Origin: CAVWUA01 sp963758025
GTDB taxonomy: Bacteria; Planctomycetota; Planctomycetia; Isosphaerales; Isosphaeraceae
DNA length: 64,000 nt
NCBI GenBank assembly: GCA_963758025.1
Contig: CAVWUA010000004.1
Location: 1-64,000 of the forward strand
Direction of reading: 5' to 3'
Positions within the stretch are counted from its first letter, which is position 1. Each line of letters starts with the position of its first letter. The notes below the pieces were generated by a model, which worked only from the letters and a program-made list of their open reading frames with translations, ran no database searches and had not been told where the DNA came from. Positions 28,776 through 38,247 of the stretch are shown here, in pieces. Made by a program: the position numbers and the translations under genes.

Positions 28776-31700
28776 TCATTTCTGGTCTCCCTTGCCCTGG
28801 CCTTTCTCCTTCTCCTTCTGCCGTTCCTCCCAGACCTTCTGCTTGGCCTTGAGCAGGCGGTTGGTGTAGCTTTCCGGCTCGGGGGCCTTTTGCTCGGGGG
28901 CGATGCCCGGTTTCGCCTCGCGCGATTTCGACTTCGCGGGACGGCGTGCGTTGTTCGGGACCGCCCAGAAGCGGCTCATCGACCGGCTGCGACGGCGTGG
29001 GCAAGGGGGGGGCCTCGAACCGGGTGGCCGAGCGGGTGCGCTCGATCTGCTCGCCGACCTCGGCCTTGCGGCCCTTGAGCTTCTCCATGTAGTCGGTCGG
29101 CGGGGCGACCTCGCGGCCTCGGAGCTTCTGCCAGGTGTCGGCGACGGTCTTGCGCATCCGGTCGATGTCCGGCGCGATCCGCCGCACGGCGACATCGGCC
29201 AGGAACAGGACGGCGGCCAGCCAGAGCAGGTCGGACCAGAGGTCGGTGAAGCTCTTGGGAGGGATCAGGTACCTGTCGCGGCGGAAGACGTCCCCCTCGT
29301 CCAGGGTGCGCTGAAGGTCGAGCACGCGGTTCTCGCGGTCGAACTTCCAGTCCATCACGCTTGCCGTTGGTCAGGCTGGCGATCGTCTCCAGGGTGGCCG
29401 GGTTGGACTTCAGCTCGCGGTACTCGTCGGAGTACGGCACCGAGACCCCCGAGCGCATCACGCCGGTCGTGCCGTCGGTGTTGCGATAGCCGAGGTTGAT
29501 GAAGTAATTGCCGCGTTCCTCGGCGCGTTCGATCTCCCCTTCGTAACGCCCCGGGGCGACCTGCGACAGCTCGACCGATTGCCGCTTCAGGTCGGGCCGG
29601 ATCACGACGCCGCGGAACTGGAGGAAGTTGAGGAACTCGTTGTCCTTGTCGAGCGCATCGACGACGACCTTGATCTTCCCCTCCTCGCGGCGCACCGACA
29701 TCGTCAGGTTCCCCTTATCGACGGGCCGGAGCGACCACCGGACGACCTGCGACCAGAACGCCGCGTAGCTGTCCCACTCCGGCCAGGAGTTCGCCCACTT
29801 CCGCCCGGCGTCGGAGGTGAACGCCACCGAGCGGCCCAGGCCGTACGTCCAGTGGGCCAGCAGCGGGTTGATCTGCCCGGTGTTCGCCGGCAAGGGGGAG
29901 ACCAGGGGCACCTCGACCAGCTCGTTCTCCTTGACGCTCGCCTGCACGATGCCGGTGATCCCCGGCAGGTCGTCGGGCAGGCCGACGATCGGCTCGCTGT
30001 ACGTGGCGATCTGCGGCGCCCAGGGCTGCGGACGCTCGTAGATGAGGGGCCGGGAGATCAACCGCGCTTCCTTCTGGAAGATGCGCGGGAGGGCCTTGTT
30101 GTTGGTGACGTTGTAGAACCGCCCCTTGGTCTTGCGGGCGATGTCCTGCATGACGCTCAGGCCGATCGTGTCGCCGCCGTGCGCGGCGACGAGCACGGTC
30201 GTCACGGTGATCTTCTTGCGCGATCAACTGGTTGAGCATCGCGTTGGTGGGGGGGGCGGGGTCGCCGTCGGTGATGACGATGATGTGCTTGGTCATCGCG
30301 TCCTGCACCCGTCGCAGCCCCTGGGCGGCCTTCTGGAACATCCCCTCGAAGGCCGGCATGTCGCCGGGGGTCATGCGGTCGATCGCGCGGAGCATCGTCG
30401 AGCGGCTGGAGCCGATCTGCCGGGGGGTGAACAGCCACGCCTCCTGGCCTTCCCAGTGAAGCATTCCGGCGTAATCGTAACTGGAGAGGGTATTGATCGC
30501 CTCCTGGGCGATCTTCTTCATCCAGAAGTTTCCCTCGGGGATCTCGGTGGCGTGCATGATCATGACCAGGGCGCTCTTGCCCATGACCTTCATGGCCTTG
30601 ATCTGCATGTCCACCGGCAGGGCTTTCTCGATCGGCGTGTTCATCCAGCCGCCCGCGCCGAAGCTGTTCGGCCCGCCGAGCATGACCAGGCCCGCGCCGA
30701 AGTCGTGGACGTTCCGTTCGAGCATCTCCTGCTGTTCTTCCGTGAGCGAGTCCTTCGGCACGTTGCCGAGGATCACGCTGTCATACGGCTGGAGCTGCGC
30801 CATGTCGGTCGGCAGGGCGTCGCCGCCGACGATCCCCGCGCTATCGACCTTCGGCGCGACCATCACGGTGACGGTCAGCCCCTTGTTCCGCAGGGCCTCG
30901 ACCAGTTCCTTGTGCTCGCCCGCCGAGCCTTCGATCAGGAGGACGTGGGCCTCGCCGCGGACGTCGGTGAACCCCTCGGCCATGTTGTTCATCACCCGCT
31001 TGTCGCCGCTGTTCTGGTCGGGGATGAACTCGCGCGAAGAACGTGTAGAAGTTCGGTTGCGTGATCGTCTTCTTGAGCGAGAAGACGTTCAGGCCCCGCT
31101 TCAGCTCGACCCGCTGCGGCTCGGCGTCGCCGGTCAGGGGGACGCTGGTCCCCTCGGTCTTCTCGAAGACTTCGAGCAGGCCGCTCGTCGGCTCGCTGGC
31201 GCGGAGCACGACGTTGATGTTGACCGTCTCCCCTTCCTTGATGTTCGGCGGCATGGAGATCTTCTCGACGAGGACCTCCTGATCGTAGCGGTAGTCGATC
31301 GGCAGGGTGTCGATCTGGACCTTCAACCCCTTGGCGACGAGGGCCTGCTCCAGCACGCTGCCGCGGTTCTCGTTGCCGTCGGAGACGACGACCAGGCGCC
31401 GGGCGGTGTCCTCGGGGAAGGAGGCCAGGGCCAGCTTGAGCGCGCCGGCGAGGTCGGTGTTCTCGGTATCGACGGTGTTCTCGATGGCGACCATCGACGG
31501 TGGATACGGCGTCGGCGGGCTCTCGACGCGGGCGTCCTTGCCGAAGACGATCACGCCGGCGAGGTCTTCGGGCGCTTCTGATTGCGGGTCGCGGCGTTGA
31601 CGTACTGGAGCATTCGCCCCTGCCACTCCTGCGGGATGCTCTGCGAGACGTCCAGCAGGAAGATCGTCGTCAGCTTGTCGCTGGTGCGAACCGACTGGAC

Positions 31701-31892
31701 CTCCGCCAGGGCCAGCACGACGAGGGTCACGATCACCGCGCGGAGCAGGATCGCCAGGGCTTGCCGGAACCGGCCCAGGCCGGAGAGGCTCCGCAAGCTG
31801 AACCAGACGAGCGGGGGCAGGACGATCGGCAGAGCGATCAGCCACCAGGGGTTGCCGAAGGTGATCGACAGGTTGCCGAGGCTTCCAAGCAT
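28776..31892 (-). CDS. Giant membrane vWA protein with glutamine-amidotransferase-like domain (frameshifted)
   Basis: The reading order is assembled from six pieces. Two N-terminal helices come first (PWWLIALPIVLPPLVWFSL and ILLRAVIVTLVVLALAE). A vWA domain with IFLLDVSQSIP, IVFGKDARVE and LVVVSDGNENRGS follows. Next is a domain with HVLLIEGSAGEHKELVEAL and GLVMLGGPNSFGAGGW, resembling the GATase1-like fold common in planctomycete vWA proteins. A further vWA-like stretch has TKHIIVITDGDPAPP. A last membrane helix precedes a charged tail ending EKEKGQGKGDQK. Frames change near 31575, 31030, 30220, 29362 and 28970. Total length is about 1035 residues. It heads the MoxR-DUF58-BatA gene chain. 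Confidence 0.75.
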
Positions 31893-31957
31893 GACGGGAA
31901 ACTCCGACTCGCGACGTCGTCGGGGAGGAGACTCGGCGGGCTCTCTTCTTCAGAGGA

Positions 31958-32879
31958 CTAGAGCCGGAGCCGCTGCACCCGGTGGTTGTTCGAATCAATG
32001 ACGGAGACCGCCCCCCGACCGTCCACCGCGAGGGCGTATGGCCCGTTGAGCTGCCCGGGGCCTCGGCCCGGCATTCCCCAGACCCCCCGGGGCGTGCCGT
32101 CGAGACCGAACTTCTGGACCCGCATGTTACCGTACTCGACCACGTACACCGAGTCGTCCGGCCCCAGCTCGATATCGTACGGATACGACATCTGCCCCGG
32201 CTCCGACCCCCGGCTTCCCCACATCGTCAGGAGCTTCCCCTGCGTGTCAAAGACCTGGACGCGGTGGTTGCAGCTATCGGCCACATAAATGCGGTCCCGC
32301 GCCGTCGATCGCCAGGCCCCTCGGCTTGAGAAACTGCCCGGGCTCGAACCCGTGCCCGCCCCACTGCCGCAGCCAGCGGCCCTCGGGGGAGAAGACCTGG
32401 ATGCGGTCGTTCTCGCCGTACTCGCAGACGTAGAAATTCCCCTTGCTGTCGATGGCGACATCGGTGGCGTAGCCGAACCGCCCCGGCTCCGAGCCTTGCA
32501 CGCCGTCCCCGATCTGCATCAGGATCTCCCCGCGCTGGTTGTACACCAGGACGCGGTAGAAATGCGTGTCGGCGACGAGCACCCGGCCATACCGATCGAC
32601 ATTCACGCCGCTCGGCCCATCCACATTCAGGCCCGGCATCCGCCAGGCGTGCAGGAACTGGCCGTCGCGGTCGAAGACCTGGATGCGGTCGGTCAGGTCG
32701 GCGATATACAGGTGATTCTCCGCATCGAAGGCCGCCGCCCGGGGCTTGTGCAGCCAGCCGTCGCGCGTGCCGTGAATACCCCAGACCGCCTCCGGCGCCG
32801 ATCCGCCCGCCAGGTCACACCCGGCCAGCGGAGCCAGCACGATCAAGGCGGCGATGACGGACACGTTGCGTGGAAACAT
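31958..32879 (-). CDS. NHL-repeat lipoprotein (frameshifted)
   Basis: MFPRNVSVIAALIVLAPLAGC is a lipoprotein signal with the lipidated Cys near residue 21. Six NHL repeats form a beta-propeller. Examples are ENHLYIADLTDRIQVFDRDG, GRVLVADTHFYRVLVYNQRG and DSVYVVEYGNMRVQKFG. One frame change near 32295 falls between GLAIDGAG and RDRIYVADSCNHRVQVF. The joined length is about 305 residues. NHL propellers mainly bind proteins or ligands. It is the first gene of the long leftward cluster, 66 bp ahead of the giant vWA gene. Confidence 0.85.
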
Positions 32880-33029
32880 GAACCCCTCGAACGCGCAACA
32901 GTCGGACGACCCCCTGGGGAAACGGTCTGCTTCAAGCGTAAACTGTACAGGGAGAGGACGCGGAAACGCAAGTCCGAATTTTTTCGTTTTCGAAGGAATT
33001 CGGAGTCACCGTTGCGAGGGGCTGGGGGC

Positions 33030-33335
33030 ATGGCGCATTGGGTGGCGGTTTGCCGGGTGGAGGAGGTCGCCGAGGGCCGAGCCCGGGGGGTGGAGGTGGA
33101 CGGCCTCCCCCTGGCGATCGTCCACGCGGGGGAGGCGTTCCACGCCCTGCACGGCCGCTGTCCCCACGCCGGCGGGAACATGGGGCACGGCTGGGTCGAG
33201 GAGGGCGAGCTGGTCTGCCCGCTGCACCGCTGGCGGTTCAAGCTCCCGAGCGGCCGTTGCACGACGATGCGCGGCCATTCCCTGCACGCGTTCCGTTGCG
33301 ACGTCCGCGACGGCCAGGTCTGGGTGGAGGTTTAG
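33030..33335 (+). CDS. Rieske-type [2Fe-2S] ferredoxin
   Basis: A 101-residue soluble protein with the full Rieske cluster motif: CPHAGG (Cys and His ligands) and, 19 residues later, CPLHRWRF. The fold is that of NirD/BphF-type small ferredoxins, which pass electrons or tune a partner enzyme. The start ATG at 33030 begins exactly at the domain. The preceding open frame is a shadow of the NHL gene. No partner oxygenase or reductase lies nearby. It is transcribed away from the NHL gene. Confidence 0.88.
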   Translation: MAHWVAVCRVEEVAEGRARGVEVDGLPLAIVHAGEAFHALHGRCPHAGGNMGHGWVEEGELVCPLHRWRFKLPSGRCTTMRGHSLHAFRCDVRDGQVWVEV

Positions 33336-33745
33336 TGAAGATCTAACAGGAGAGGGCCGACGCGGTATCCCTCCAAATCGACCGGCATCGGAATTGCTGA
33401 TACAATCCGCCTATCTTGCCACGATGAGCAAATACACGCGTGGCGAGGGAGGTGGACGTTCCCTGCGGCCCCAAGGGCTTTCGGGACAGCCACCGGAGAT
33501 TCGAGCCGGTATGTTCACGACGAACAAGCGAAATATTCATCAAGTGCCAAGTCTTGTGGATCAGATGGATCGCGGAGTCCTGGCTTCGGTGGATGTCTCA
33601 ACCGGCGAGAACCAGGCAGATCGTTGCGCGCAGGCCGGGAAGCGGCTTGCGCCAACGGACGGCGCGTTGAAAGCATGAGGGGCTCGATGTGGACGCCCTC
33701 TGCGCCGTCATGTTTCGGAACTTTGTCTCGATGAAGGAGTGCACC
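33336..33745. other. Intergenic region, 410 bp
   Basis: No gene is supported here. Short open frames lack ribosome sites and family features. The last 20 bases hold AAGGAG, the ribosome site of the next gene. The promoter of that gene should lie in this stretch, but I could not single out convincing -35/-10 elements. Confidence 0.4.
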
Positions 33746-35002
33746 ATGTTTCGACGATCTGAGCGGAGAATCCGTCGTGTGACGCACCTGCGCCCCGAGG
33801 TGTCGAGCCTTGAGGAGCGTCTCGTCCTGAGCTCGATGACCGCGGCGGGCGTGCCGGCGGTCCTCCCGCTAGCGGCGGTCCAGGCGCAGCAGAATGATGT
33901 TCTGCAGCAGCAGATACCTCCAGCCGACTTCAGCGGCGACGGGAAGACGGACGTTTCCGTCTTCCGGCCCTGGGAAGGGAAGTGGTACATCCTGCCAAGC
34001 GACAATCAGAACAACGTCAACGTCACGCAGTATGGCCTCCCGGGCGATTTCCCGGTCTCGGCCGACTACGACGGCGACGGCACGACGGACCAGGCCGTCT
34101 TCCGCACGACCAACGGCCAGGGCTACTGGTATGTCAATCTCAGCTCCGGCGGCACCATCGACGGCTTGCCCTGGGGCCTGCCCGGCGACATCCCCGCGCC
34201 GGCCGACTTCAACACCGACGGAAAGGCCGACTTCGCCGTCTTCCGCACGACCAACGGCCAGGGGTACTGGTACATCCTGATGAATGACACCGGCGGTGGG
34301 CAACAGATCAACGGCCTGCCCTGGGGGCTGTACGGCGATGTCCCCGTGCCGGGCCACTATAGTGGCAACGGCGCGGCCGACGTGACCGTCTTCCGGCCGA
34401 ATGAAGGGAAGTGGTACGTCCTGCCGCTCGGCGGCCAGACCACTCCCTACAACGTCCAGTGGGGCCTGCCCGGTGACATCCCGGTTCCCGGCAACTACGA
34501 CGGCGACGGCCAGGACGATTTCGCCGTCTTCCGCACCCGGAACAACCAGGGCTACTGGTACGTCGATCTCAGTTCCGGCGGTGCGATCAACGGCCTTGCC
34601 TGGGGCCTGCCCGGCGACATCCCGACCCCCGGCGACTACGACGGCGACGGCACGACCGACGCCGCTGTCTTCCGAACCAGGCAGAATCAGAGCTCCTGGT
34701 ACATCCTGAACAGCGGCGGTGGCTCGGTCCAGAACCTGGCCTTCGGCCTGCCGGGCGACTTCCCGGCGCCGACCTCGTCCGGCACGCTGGTGTCGTTCGT
34801 CCGTCAGTATCCGAATTACCTTCAGCTCGCGGCGCAGCAGAGCGTGAAGGCGAATGGAATCCGCTCCCCTCTGAGGTCCCTGCTGAACCCGGATATCTTC
34901 CAGAGTGGCGCACTCAACACCAACATCGCCTTCTACGACGTCACGCTCGCGAGCATCTACAACCCCATGTTCAGTGGACGCCCCCGCGTCGCCAACCAGT
35001 GA
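33746..35002 (+). CDS. Secreted FG-GAP-like repeat protein with planctomycete SLEERLVLS N-terminal motif
   Basis: The start at 33746 follows AAGGAG. Near residue 25 the protein carries SSLEERLVLSS, a variant of the LEPR-XLL-type N-terminal motif typical of exported planctomycete proteins. Six propeller-like repeats of about 55 residues follow, each with a calcium-loop pattern (ADYDGDGTTDQAVFR, then GNYDGDGQDDFAVFR), a YWY strand and GLPGDIPVPG. The FG-GAP/VCBS relationship implies calcium-stabilised blades and a surface-adhesion or matrix role. The last 70 residues lack repeats. Frame intact, 418 residues. Confidence 0.75.
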   Translation: MFRRSERRIRRVTHLRPEVSSLEERLVLSSMTAAGVPAVLPLAAVQAQQNDVLQQQIPPADFSGDGKTDVSVFRPWEGKWYILPSDNQNNVNVTQYGLPGDFPVSADYDGDGTTDQAVFRTTNGQGYWYVNLSSGGTIDGLPWGLPGDIPAPADFNTDGKADFAVFRTTNGQGYWYILMNDTGGGQQINGLPWGLYGDVPVPGHYSGNGAADVTVFRPNEGKWYVLPLGGQTTPYNVQWGLPGDIPVPGNYDGDGQDDFAVFRTRNNQGYWYVDLSSGGAINGLAWGLPGDIPTPGDYDGDGTTDAAVFRTRQNQSSWYILNSGGGSVQNLAFGLPGDFPAPTSSGTLVSFVRQYPNYLQLAAQQSVKANGIRSPLRSLLNPDIFQSGALNTNIAFYDVTLASIYNPMFSGRPRVANQ

Positions 35003-35050
35003 CCCACCGTTCCCCGACGACACTCCCGGCACGCCTTTTTGCCGGTCGTC

Positions 35051-35083
35051 CCAACGCCCCGGAGTTCTCCTCCGGGGCGTTGG
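35051..35083. terminator. Hairpin between convergent genes
   Basis: CCAACGCCCCGGAG (35051-35064) pairs perfectly with 35070-35083 around a five-base loop. Only a weak T-tract follows. It lies 49 bp after the FG-GAP-like gene and before the 3' end of the metallo-hydrolase gene. Confidence 0.65.
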
Positions 35084-35119
35084 TAATTGGGGGAAAGGTT
35101 CAGAGTGACCCGCAGGACC

Positions 35120-35941
35120 TCACAGCCAGACCTTCACCCGGTCCCGCAGCCGCTCCGGTAGCCGCCTGGCGACGATGCGCTGAATGGCCTCGGCCGGAAG
35201 CCGCGTGCTGAAGTGAGAGGCGATGATCCAGTCGTTCTCGAACCGGTCGGCGCGGTCGAGGATGTCGTCCAGGTGGATATGACCGTACTTGTGGATGCGT
35301 TCGGGCCGCTCGTTCTGGGCGACGAACGTCATCTCCACGATCAGGATCTCCGCGCGGTAAACGTCCGGCACGGCATCCAGGCCCGGGGGGGACGTGTCGC
35401 CCAGGTAAGCCACCTTCGGAACACGGATCTCGGCCGAGACCTCCACGCCCGAGAGCCGGATATCGCGGATCTCGTCGTTGGACTTGCCGTGATACTCCGG
35501 CTTGAGCTTCTTGCGGCGCTCGTACACGAGGAACCCGACCGAGGGGATCGTGTGCGTTGTCGGAATCGTCGCGACAACCAGCTCGCGCGACAGCTCGATC
35601 TCCATCCCCGGCTCCACGCCGATCAATTTCACCGGCAAGCGTCCGCGATCGAGCCGCTCGAAGGCCCGCAGGAGCCGCTCGACGTTCGGGATCGCCTCGC
35701 CAGGGAGGTAGATCGTCGGCGGCTCCATCTTCATCATCCGGCGCCGGGAGACATACACCGGCAGGGCCGCGATGTGGTCCAGGTGCGTGTGCGAGACGAA
35801 CCACGTCGGCGTCGCCATGAACGCCCAGGGCTGCAAACCCAGGTCGAAGCCGAGCTTCAACTCGGGAATCCGCCAGTACGTCTGCACGGCGGCCCGCGAA
35901 TAACCCTCGATCGTCAAATTCTTGTGGATGAGTGTCCGCAC
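35120..35941 (-). CDS. Metallo-beta-lactamase-fold hydrolase, RNase Z-like
   Basis: The zinc motif SHTHLDHIAALP lies near residue 45. The distal metal ligands appear as YLGDTSPPG (Asp), and the final His in IIASHFSTR near 245. The GYSRAAVQTYWRIPELKLGFDLG start is conserved in a planctomycete family resembling tRNase Z, which trims tRNA 3' ends. The function could also be a different phosphodiesterase. I chose the GTG at 35941 because homology begins there. The open frame continues to 36202, and a start further upstream cannot be excluded, since no clear ribosome site is visible. Confidence 0.75.
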   Translation of the reverse strand: MRTLIHKNLTIEGYSRAAVQTYWRIPELKLGFDLGLQPWAFMATPTWFVSHTHLDHIAALPVYVSRRRMMKMEPPTIYLPGEAIPNVERLLRAFERLDRGRLPVKLIGVEPGMEIELSRELVVATIPTTHTIPSVGFLVYERRKKLKPEYHGKSNDEIRDIRLSGVEVSAEIRVPKVAYLGDTSPPGLDAVPDVYRAEILIVEMTFVAQNERPERIHKYGHIHLDDILDRADRFENDWIIASHFSTRLPAEAIQRIVARRLPERLRDRVKVWL

Positions 35942-36211
35942 CGGCGCATTATCGACCGGATGATTCAGGGCCTCGTCCGAAGGTGCCAGTTCCAACGCCA
36001 CCGCCTCCGCCTGCTCAGTCGTACCGCTTTTGAGGGTTCCGTAAACCGCCAGTCTATCCGATGACACCCGATCGGCGAAACGGGATCGGACTTCCCAGCG
36101 AGCATCAGGCGTGCCCAGGCCTTGCGCAGAGCGCGAAAAGCGACCGCCAAGAGCCGGAACCCTGGCGGTCGCGGTCGCGGAAACCTTGGTTTTCCCGAAC
36201 AACCTCCCCCG

Positions 36212-37063
36212 CTACTTGGCGGAGGCGACGACAGGCACTCGTCGAGCCTTTCCCCGGTTCCGGGGGGCAGGGGAGGGGGGCTTCCGGGTGAATTCCCGCA
36301 AGAGTTCGTCGTGGTTGAGTGCCGCGATCGAATCGACGATCTTGTCGGGTCGATAGGCGTACTGGTCGAGGTCGTCCCGCTGGGTGCCGCCGCTGAGGAC
36401 CAGGATTGTCTTGAAGCCGAGCTGCACCCCGCCCAGGATGTCCGTTTCCATCGTGTCGCCGATGACGACGGTCTGGTCGGTGGTCAGGTTCAGCTCCTTT
36501 CGGGCGCCTCGCAGCATCACCGGGCTGGGTTTACCCACGCTGAACGCCTTGACACCGCTGGCGGTCTCCAGCATGGCCACGGTCGCGCCGCAGCCGGGGC
36601 GCAGGCCGGATTCGGTCGGGCAGTTCGGGTCGAGGTTCGTGGCGATCAGCTTCGCCCCGCCCAGGATCATTCCGAGCGCCGCCTCGACCATCTCAAAACT
36701 GATCGTTCGCCCCTCGCCGACGACCACGTAATCCGGATCGCGGTCCACGATGGCGTAACCGTTCTCGTGCAGGGCGTTCAGCAAGCCCCCCTCGCCGATC
36801 ACGAAGGCGGTCCCTCGGGGGTTCTGCTGGGCCAGGTAGCGGGCCGTCGCCATGGCACACGTATAGACGTGTTCTTCCTCCACGTCGATGCCCAGGCGTT
36901 GCAGCCGCGTGGTGACGTCGCGGCGGGTCCGTTGACTGTTATTGGTCAAAAACCGGAACGGAACGTCCGCCTTGCGGAGCTCTCCGATAAAGCGATCGGC
37001 TCCCGGAATCAGATGGCCGCCACGATAGATGACGCCATCCATATCAATCAAAAATCCTAGCAT
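36212..37063 (-). CDS. HAD-superfamily IIA phosphatase, NagD-like
   Basis: The start at 37063 (MLGFLIDMDGVIYRGG) brings HAD motif I (DMDGV, nucleophile Asp) to residues 8-12. Motif II is FLTNNSQRT (about 45), motif III lies in FSVGKPSP (about 195), and motif IV is VIGDTMETDI. The C2-type cap between them places it in the IIA group with NagD and p-nitrophenylphosphatases, which dephosphorylate nucleotides or sugar phosphates. The C-terminus is Arg/Lys/Pro-rich. GAGGA precedes the start. The frame is intact at 283 residues. Confidence 0.88.
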   Translation of the reverse strand: MLGFLIDMDGVIYRGGHLIPGADRFIGELRKADVPFRFLTNNSQRTRRDVTTRLQRLGIDVEEEHVYTCAMATARYLAQQNPRGTAFVIGEGGLLNALHENGYAIVDRDPDYVVVGEGRTISFEMVEAALGMILGGAKLIATNLDPNCPTESGLRPGCGATVAMLETASGVKAFSVGKPSPVMLRGARKELNLTTDQTVVIGDTMETDILGGVQLGFKTILVLSGGTQRDDLDQYAYRPDKIVDSIAALNHDELLREFTRKPPSPAPRNRGKARRVPVVASAK

Positions 37064-37412
37064 CGTATGCCGTTTCCTCGGGCAATGAAGTCCAGCACGG
37101 TCGTTCGATGCGCCCGGTCCGGACTGAACCGGTTCCCGTTGCTCATCGAACGGCGGTCGGTCTATTGCGAATGGCATACCGCGCCCGGCTCCAGGGGAGA
37201 CGGCGATCAACCCCAAACTATTACCGTTATTTAACTTACGGATCGCCGGCCGACGGCCCACGTCACGTCGTCGGCGCCACCCCCAGGCCCCGGCATTGCC
37301 TCACGAACGGGCATCCATCCTCGGATCTTGAGCACGAATCACGACGAAGGAGAAATTATGGATAAATTAATTAATTTATTCATGAGAATATCAGACACAT
37401 TCCCCGATCCCG
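37064..37412. other. Intergenic region with an AT-rich pocket
   Basis: Most of the 349 bp shows no gene. Near 37345-37400 the composition drops sharply to AT-rich. A good ribosome site (GAAGGAG, 37346-37352) precedes ATG 37358 and a short frame beginning MDKLINLFMRISDTFPDP, which then runs antisense through the next gene. This may be a small peptide gene or the remains of foreign DNA. Evidence is weak. Confidence 0.35.
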
Positions 37413-37877
37413 TCACTGGCCAGACGAGCCTCGCGAAGGTTTCACCACGTGGGGGACGGCTCCCGATTCGGTTGCCAGGCAGGCCAGGGTCAGGAGCACG
37501 GCCATCGACCCGCCAGCGAAGAGGGTCAGTTCCGAGCGGTACCAGGCGCAGCAGGTTCCGGCCAGTCCCAGACCGGCGACGGCCGCGCCGAAGCTCAGGC
37601 GGCCCGTGTCGGCCCAGCGGGTCGCGGGGGCGAGCCGCCAGAGGGCCAGGGCGGAGATTCCGACGATCTGCAAGAGCACCACGGCGTAATGCAGGGCCGT
37701 GCGCCCTTGCAAATCCCAGGCAAGCCCCCGCGCCGAGTCGAGTGCCGAGGAGCCCGCGACGGCCTGGACGGTGGGGACCGGCGCGTCGGTGTTCGTCATT
37801 CCGAGGGCCAGTGTCACCAGCACTCCCGTCACGGAGAGCGCCACGAGGATTCCCAGAACTTGGCCGGATCGTTTCAT
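37413..37877 (-). CDS. Small membrane protein, paralogue of the 8.7 kb gene
   Basis: The 154-residue protein starts MKRSGQVLGILVALSVTGVL at 37877. It has four hydrophobic segments: the N-terminal one, VVLLQIVGISALALW, FGAAVAGLGLAGTCC and LTLFAGGSMAVLLTLACL. The last three align with the protein at 8721-9044 (PATRWAD vs PATRWAE, LTLFAGGSM vs FALFAGGTM). The longer N-terminus here adds one helix and a periplasmic loop. Function is unknown. Confidence 0.6.
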   Translation of the reverse strand: MKRSGQVLGILVALSVTGVLVTLALGMTNTDAPVPTVQAVAGSSALDSARGLAWDLQGRTALHYAVVLLQIVGISALALWRLAPATRWADTGRLSFGAAVAGLGLAGTCCAWYRSELTLFAGGSMAVLLTLACLATESGAVPHVVKPSRGSSGQ

Positions 37878-38247
37878 CGTCGAATCTCTCAAAGGTTGCT
37901 GCCGACAGAACGCCAAGGCGCGGCGCCGGTGGACCGTCGCGGTCTTCCGTGGGGGAACCTCAACGCATGCCGTATGCCAGTGCCGTCGCGATCCTGGGTG
38001 GGGAACGAACGTTTGAAACGCGAAAGGCCGTGAAAAACGCCGTTTTGGCCCATCTCCGTCAGCCATTCCTCACCAGCGGCCTCGCGTGAGCGAGCGCTGG
38101 CAAGAAGAGAATCCTGTTCCCTTTGAGGAGAATTCTCACGTCTTCCGCAACAGGCGGATTGACAACGGATACCGATTGGCGCGTCCTTTTGCAAGACCTT
38201 CGTCCCGGACGACACCGCCTCTTGACGCCTCATCGGATCGAGCCGAC
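37878..38247. other. Divergent intergenic region, 370 bp
   Basis: This lies between the leftward small membrane gene and the rightward PfkB-like gene. An open frame in phase with the PfkB gene extends back to 38086, but it encodes low-similarity residues and I do not count it. No clear promoter elements were picked out. Confidence 0.35.

Noticed and set aside
32289..33029. N-terminal extension of the Rieske protein
   Set aside because: The upstream open frame is antisense to the NHL lipoprotein gene; the domain begins at the ATG at 33030.
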